A stretch of 60,000 bases of DNA from Bolinopsis microptera (Eukaryota > Ctenophora > Tentaculata > Lobata > Bolinopsidae): positions 4,113,230-4,173,229 of the forward strand of contig NC_087079.1 in assembly GCF_026151205.1 (NCBI RefSeq), given 5' to 3'. Below, in pieces: positions 54,156-60,000 of the stretch. The notes under the pieces are model-generated. The model ran no database searches, was not told the origin of the DNA, and saw nothing but the letters and a program-made list of their open reading frames with translations. The translations under genes and the position numbers were made by a program. The number at the start of each line of letters is the position of its first letter. Position 1 is the stretch's first letter.

Positions 54156-55500
54156 ATGACCCGCCGCGCACGAGTGCACGGCTCCCCTGTATTGTCAAGA
54201 CCCCACGTTCGTTTCACCTAGTGGAACGAAGGTATACAACGTGTAGCAACGTCCTCTATACATGTCGATAATTTCTTTACAGTATGCTCATCACTATTAT
54301 TTTACCTGGCACACCAGTCCCTGTGCGCGGCGCACTTTTCAAGAAAGAGCAGCGCTCTTTTCAAGAAAGGAGTTTGACGGATGTTACTGGCCCAAAGCAA
54401 TTAGTGCTACGAAGTAAAGCGCACCGGGCTAGAGTCTATTAACAATATCAAATAAACAAGAGAGGAGCGAACATTAAACTTAAATAATATCATATATATT
54501 ATCTCCGCGCACGTTTTTACAGCTGTTTCAGGCGCACGCCTCGGCCTTTTTCCTTGCGTACGACCTTGTCATTTTACGTTGTATGACCCGCCGCGCACGA
54601 GTGCGCGGCTCCCCTGTACCGTCAGGACGATTTAAAAAACCCACCTAATGAAACAACCGTAGGGTGTAGGGGTCACGACGTGATACATAACTAATACGAC
54701 CACATTCCAATTTCCAGCTTTCTGATTGACCAACAAATTATTTATGCCGGTGCAATTGCCAAATACTGCAAATTATTTTTGCCGCAACGTAATTTATTTA
54801 AAGTTTAACGTTTTAATTTAAGTCTAGAAGCTTTAAGATTTGTAGCGCAATGCACTTAACTACTGGGTCGCGCCGCGCATCAAATAATTCTTCATCAATT
54901 AATTTATCCCTTCGGTAGATCGGCAAAATGCACTATTGTGCCTTACCGAGCTGCAAAGAATCGACATCTTGAATCAACTTTAAGATCTGATCAAAAATCA
55001 AAATTTAAAAAATAACTAGAACTCCGGCCGTTGGGAAATATTTTAAACGATTTAACATATATTATAATATAACACTTGATTGACGGTGTCAACTGTCATG
55101 TCAACCCATCGAGATCGTTGCTCTGCGACGCGAAGCAACAAGCGACGATGTTAACGGGTGATACTCGTAAAATATCTGTTCAACTCGGCGCGCGTCCTGG
55201 TGCCTGGTAGGTTGTAAACCTTCAAAATCGATGATGCGAAGTGCAAGAATGCTATTTTGCGCGGCGCGTCGAAGTCCTCTTAACGGGTGATACTCGTTAA
55301 TATTTCTTTCATATATTATTATCGACGAGTCCAACACGTCGCGCGTCCTGGTTATAAACCTACAAAAGTATTGTATCATGTTGTGACCCCCACGGTCGTT
55401 TGACGATACAGGCGGGTCATACAACGTATGACAGTTGGTTAAGTGAGTGAATCCCATCGGATTTTTGTTTGATTTAATCAAACAAAAATGCTAAAATGAA
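54150..55500. repeat. cluster of dispersed GC-rich repeats
   Basis: Copies of GTATGACCCGCCGCGCACGA start at 54154 and 54583. A related inverse copy lies at 55378-55432 (GTTGTGACCCCCACGG ... GGGTCATACAACGTATGAC). TTGATTGACGGTGTCAACTG and GCGCGGCGCGTCGAAGTCC near 55075-55280 recall 21140-21240. This looks like nested MITE-type sequence. Open frames across it are not genes. Confidence 0.6.
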
Positions 55501-55824
55501 ACAGCTTAAATATCGTTTTACAAGCCTGTCACGTGCGCGCGTATAACAAAAATGGTTATTTGCTCATAATTCGTCATATTCTATTATTATCAATTATATA
55601 TGTAATAGGTATCAGCGTAAAAAATACATTGGTAATTCATGGTATCCGTATACTAGCTTACTTTCACTGTTCACGATCCCACAGCTTACTCATAAAACAG
55701 AAACGTATAAGCATGTACATAGAACGGTCGAAATCTAATCAAGCCGCGGTTAGAGCTAGTTCTGGCCTCATGTCACATATACTATGTCGTGCGCAAGGTA
55801 TAAATATTAAATTTATATGCATGG

Positions 55825-55996
55825 GGTCGTTCACATGATACTGGATACGTAATCCATTTTTTATTTGGACAATTTTGACTTTTGAACCCACCTCCTCTCT
55901 CCGTAATCAGTTTTACACAAAGTTTACACTAGCGTAATCATTTTATTGAAACCCCCCATCCCCAACTGATTACGTAATAATATGCGAACGACCCGT
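55825..55996. mobile_element. small inverted-repeat element (candidate MITE)
   Basis: The ends GGGTCGTTCACATG and ATGCGAACGACCC are inverse with one mismatch. Inside them GGATACGTAATCC and GATTACGTAATAA continue the pairing imperfectly. No clear target duplication was seen. Confidence 0.5.
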
Positions 55997-57964
55997 TATG
56001 ATGATAATTTTGATACACGAATCGGTATCAAATATCGAATATACATAAACTTTAGTTAAGTGTACGTTATATTGACATACGTTGCATGCCACTTTTCGCG
56101 CGCCGAAACATGTATCAAACGTTATATTAGGCAGTGATTTTGTAGAAGAGCATCTTGTCTTCATGCTACCTAATGGCGACATTTGATATTGAGTATTTTC
56201 ACAGATTTTCGGAGAAGATATGAGATAGGAAGGGCTCTTTCTAATTCGCTCGCCCAAAATTATATCACGTGACTTCAGTTTTTATGGTTTTGTAGCCAAA
56301 CAAAACGGTTTTACATAAATCCTAATCCTAACTCCGAAGCTATCCATAACCCGGGTAGGAAGGGATGAGACAAAAAAGTTTTCAAATGGTTTTTGAGATC
56401 ATGTAATTAATTATGTAATTATGTAGTTAGTATGTAGTAGTAATTATATTCCTGGGCGCAGATTCTCATGAACAAAGTAAACACTTTCATACTATACGTG
56501 TGAGATCTAAGAATAAGTGTGTTCAAATTTTCAAAACAACTGTACAATACCATGCAGGATGAGGAAAAATGGGACGGAATCTGAATGTCACGCGACGATC
56601 ACGTGTGATATCGCGGGACATTCTGATTCAGGTAAGCCCATGATACGCTTTACTCCATTCGAGTTTAGCTCCGAAAAAGAAAAATACCTCGAAATTTCGC
56701 GAAGATTTTACATAGAATCAAAATATAACACCACAATCAACAATTCCATGCTACAGGTCGGGAGAAGCGTGTTAGCCATGGAGATCTGAACGTGCTTTAC
56801 GCGGCATGAAACCGCGCGACAGCACGTGCAGCCTGGAAAAGCACGCATCTCACAGGTCCCATAAACCATTAACACATATTGGCTCTAAAATTAGGGGGCA
56901 AATCAAATTTTTTAATCAATTCCCACTTCTCTACAATTCTAGCTCAAGCAGAGGAACAGAGAGAGCTGGCAAGCAAATTAAGAGCAAAAGCGGTTTTTAC
57001 AAAAACAAACTCCTAGCAATTCTTTCAGTCTTTTTAAATCTATTAACGTGTCTTCTTATCTGAAATAGAGAGAATGTTAATAAAACTTCAAAGTGGTAAA
57101 CGAAAGTCTGGAACTCCGGCGTGGAATGGAGAATGAATAGGATAAAAGCTCAATCAAAACATCTGAAAATGAACGAAATTTAAATACTCACTGAATCTTA
57201 ATGACTTTATGTTCATTCTGTAGCTGTTGGCAGAGAAGCAAATTTGTATGGTTGGGTGTTACATTCTGAAATCCAGGGGGCGCCTGACGCACTCGCTGAC
57301 CTGACATAGGATTTATCAAAAATTTGAATTAAATAATCAAGAATTAGGCAATCAAAAATCAAGAAAAATGGTAGTCATAAGTTCATAAAGTAGTTGACCT
57401 AAAATCTGGATAGTTAAAGCAGTTCACAATATAATTTCGCAATTCATTTCAGACTATCACTCGACTTTTGATCAGAGGTGAGGATAGGTCAGCCAGGTTT
57501 ATTACATGTCTCTGTTGCAGTGCTCTGTGCCTTAGTAAATTGAGCAATAAGAAAAGAGGTGGGTAGTTCAATGTGTTAGTTCAACTATCAATAGACGATT
57601 AGATGGTTTTTATCAATTCTTCTTAAGGAATGAGCGGCTGTATTGTAATATCCGGGTTGACACTACCCCTCACTATGCTTTGTTTAAAGGTACAATATAG
57701 CCTACAATAAATAGATAAGATATAACATGCGTAGCTCAAAACCGTCAGCACACATCACAAAATCAACCATTGATAGACCCCTACATCCGCTTGTAAACAA
57801 AACGAAGGCTGGGGGAGGACCAAGGAAGGAGTGTGCACGAACACACAAACACACGCACACACAAACACACACACATTCTCTTACACATGTCGTTAGCAGC
57901 TCTCCCCGCACCGTACAGTCCCTCACTCCCAAACGGGTTTGGATCTAAACACACATAGGCGTTA
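55997..57964. other. intergenic with a weak exon-like segment
   Basis: No gene is supported. A plus-strand Cys-rich open stretch near 56518-56634 (NNCTIPCRMRKNG, ECHATITCD) ends at a donor-like CAG|GTAAGC. It matches no family I know and has no partner exon. A CA-rich microsatellite lies at 57838-57875. Confidence 0.4.
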
Positions 57965-58735
57965 GGGGTCGTTATTTGCTTAATTGAGGGGTCGTTATTT
58001 GCTTAATTGAGGGGTCGTTATTTGCTTAATTGAGGGGTCGTTATTTGCTTAATTAAGGGGTCCTTATTTGCTTAATTAAGGGGTCCTTATTTGCTTAATT
58101 AAGGGGTCGTTATTTGCTTAATTAAGGGTCGTTATTTGCTTAATTAAGGAGCCGTTATTTGCTTAATTAAGGGGTCGTTATTTGCTTAATTAAGGGGTCG
58201 TTATTTGCTTAATTAAGGGGTCGTTATTTGCTTAATTAAGGGGTCGTTATTTGCTTAATTAAGGGGTCGTTATTTGCTTAATTAAGGGATCGTTATTTGC
58301 TTAATTAAGGGGTCGTTATTTGTTTAATTAAGGGGTCGTTATTTGCTTAATTAAGGGGTCCTTATTTGCTTAATTAAGGGGTCGTTATTTGCTTAATTAA
58401 GGGGTCCTTATTTGCTTAATTAAGGGGTCGTTATTTGCTTAATTAAGGGGTCGTTATTTGCTTAATTAAGGGGTCGTTACGTTATTTGTTTAATTAAGGG
58501 GTCGTTATTTGCTTAATTAAGGGGTCCTTATTTGCTTATTAAGGGGTCGTTATTTTGCTTAATTAAGGGGTCCTTATTTGCTTAATTAAGGGGTCGTTAT
58601 TTGCTTAATTAAGGGGTCGTTATTTGCTTAATTAAGGGGTCGTTATTTGCTTAATTAAGGGGTCCTTATTTGCTTAATTAAGGGGCTTAATTAAGGAATC
58701 GTTATTTGCTTAATTAAGGGGTCGTTATTTGCTTA
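57965..58735. repeat. 23-bp minisatellite (~33 copies)
   Basis: The unit is GGGGTCGTTATTTGCTTAAT plus TAA; the first few copies carry TTGA instead of TTAA. Variants are GTCC for GTCG and a few small indels. Each unit carries TTAATTAA. It sits in the 3' flank of the minus-strand gene at the right edge. Confidence 0.95.
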
Positions 58736-59001
58736 TTCTAGGTTGTTATTTCAGGTCTCTTAAAAACTTAGAATTTGAGAAAACAGTATAGTAGATGAGT
58801 TCATCATTGCAAAACAGCAAGTTATTCACAATGCACACATGTCAAACACACACGAATATTCAAGAAAGCAACAATTTAATGAATTCTTTCATTTCATGTC
58901 ATTCTGTTCCTCTAGTCAATACTCATCAAATAAAGATAACACTGCAAACTCAATTCCTACAACTACAATAACAACACTAAGGTTACAACAGCCGAAAGAG
59001 A

Positions 59002-60000
59002 CTAACCAGAGAAGCTGATATTAGCGTGTGGGAATAGTTCCTGCAGGCCTTGTTGCAGGGAGCTCATGTCAAGTGCGTTCTGCTGGGGGGCGGCGGGAGA
59101 GCTGTTAACTCTCCTCAGATCCTGCGGTGAGGTGGACACTATGCTGGGGTCGTGGAGTCTGATGTCGCTGAAGTGAGGCACGGTGGGGGGTGCCCCGTCG
59201 TACCCGTTGTAGAATCCATCTGATACGGAGAAGGATTTCTTCTGGTTGAACTGGGGCAAGGGACCCATGTGGGATGGGATCCCCCCAAACAGACGATCCA
59301 CTGAGTTTGGGTTGTGGTGGGGCTGTTGTAATCCTGGAAAATAATAATAAGTTAGTTAGACCTTCTTTAAAACCGACAGATTCATGAATTTGAAGCTAAC
59401 ACTATACTATTCGATCATCAGATATTTTACTCCTCCAAGTAATAACATTGAGGGGAATGATAAGTGTAATGCTTACCTGATAGGCTAAATGGGGCGAATG
59501 GCTGAGAGGGCTGATTTTGTTGAAATGACTGGAAGGAAAACGGCTCTGGTTTTGGTTGAATGTGATTTATAAAATTATTCTGAACCTGAAACATTAAGAT
59601 TTAGTTAAATCAATACAATCGGTAATTTAACATACCGTTCCTAACATGACTTAAAAGTTTTATTGGTTGTCTCCAAAGACCAAAATTAAATTAAAAACTA
59701 TAAAACGAAGAATTTCAACAGCTGAACAAGAAAACCGACCTGAAAATGTGATGTCATATTGAAGCTAGGCTGTGTGGTAGTTGTGGGTAGCTGAGGGACT
59801 GAGGACGTTGTAGGAGATTCTGAAATATTTACATTATATTAACGGTGAAATGTAACTATAGGTTTCAGGGTTAAGAACAGCAGAGTGTAAACTTGAATTT
59901 TTAGTGGTTATTTTTATAAGTTTATTATTTATCATTTATAAGTCGAGAGAATTTCGAGTCTCACCTGAGCCGGCCTGACTTTGATTCTGGATTAGCTCTT
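59002..60000 (-). CDS. 3' exons of a Q/P/S-rich protein (possibly CNOT4), runs off the window
   Basis: Four minus-strand exons join in phase: 60000-59965 (partial), 59819-59740, 59585-59477 and 59333-59002. All have GT..AG borders (CAG|GTGAGA, CAG|GTCGGT, CAG|GTAAGC). The protein is low-complexity: ELIQNQSQAGS, TSSVPQLPTTTTQP, PFSFQSFQQNQPSQPF, then LQQPHHNPNSVDRLFGG. It ends with a more conserved-looking SLQQGLQELFPHANISFSG and TAG. A GTTAGT donor overlaps the stop, so a further exon is possible. The C-terminal helix-plus-NISF ending recalls CNOT4, the RING/RRM ubiquitin ligase of the CCR4-NOT complex. This is from memory, and the diagnostic RING and RRM would lie outside the window. Confidence 0.6.

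Noticed and set aside
56517-57063. Two plus-strand frames that could be exons of a Cys-rich gene
   Set aside because: No ATG context, partner exon or known motif. One donor-like site alone is not enough.

Overview
The window is nuclear DNA from an animal, most likely a marine invertebrate and possibly a non-bilaterian. The phylum cannot be fixed from sequence alone. The genes are eukaryotic: they have spliceosomal introns with GT..AG ends and several GTTAG-type donors, and they include metazoan-type TMEM115, TMEM199 (Vma12-like), ADAT3 and double-MYND proteins. The retroelements (Penelope-like elements of two architectures and a CR1/Jockey-type LINE) are typical of invertebrate genomes. Base composition is AT-rich, broken by GC-rich repeat islands. 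No rRNA, tRNA, CRISPR or bacterial gene organisation was seen.

Layout. Positions 1-5200 hold a candidate exon and a Penelope-like retroelement with an N-terminal GIY-YIG nuclease (Naiad-type order, minus strand). Positions 5760-14480 are a tandem segmental duplication. Each ~2.8 kb copy carries a small two-exon secreted-protein gene (plus strand), and a 2.2 kb hAT-like element with a perfect 8-bp target duplication sits between them. Positions 14.5-28 kb are mostly repeats: a double GC hairpin, a 152-bp perfect inverted-repeat element, and a mariner-like MITE split by a second Penelope-like element with a C-terminal GIY-YIG, 110-bp inverted terminal repeats and hammerhead-like cores. A double-MYND gene lies at 22.1-22.9 kb. 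Positions 28.4-32.8 kb are a 25-bp minisatellite in two blocks.

From 33.7 to 45.8 kb there is a run of minus-strand host genes: TMEM115 (five exons rebuilt here), an unrecognised 427-residue protein, ADAT3, TMEM199 (two exons) and a two-exon membrane protein with an LRAT/NlpC-P60-like H...NCQHF signature. Degraded copies of the last gene lie at 53.1-54.2 kb, beside an apparently intact LINE (about 47.2-53.1 kb). LINE ORF1 combines a PHD finger, an AlkB-like 2OG-Fe(II) oxygenase and an SGNH esterase; ORF2 combines a PHD finger, an APE endonuclease and a reverse transcriptase. Positions 54.1-58.7 kb are repeats, ending in a 23-bp minisatellite. The right edge holds the last exons of a Q/P/S-rich gene that continues beyond the window.

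The most interesting features are these. Intron 4 of TMEM115 begins with about 35 copies of a 33-bp unit that includes the exon end and its splice donor. LINE ORF1 has an unusual oxygenase-esterase architecture. Penelope-like elements with opposite domain orders occur side by side. The duplicated secreted-protein genes show an in-frame insertion and compensated frameshifts. The host genes work in separate housekeeping pathways (Golgi trafficking, V-ATPase assembly, tRNA wobble inosine) and do not form an obvious functional unit.
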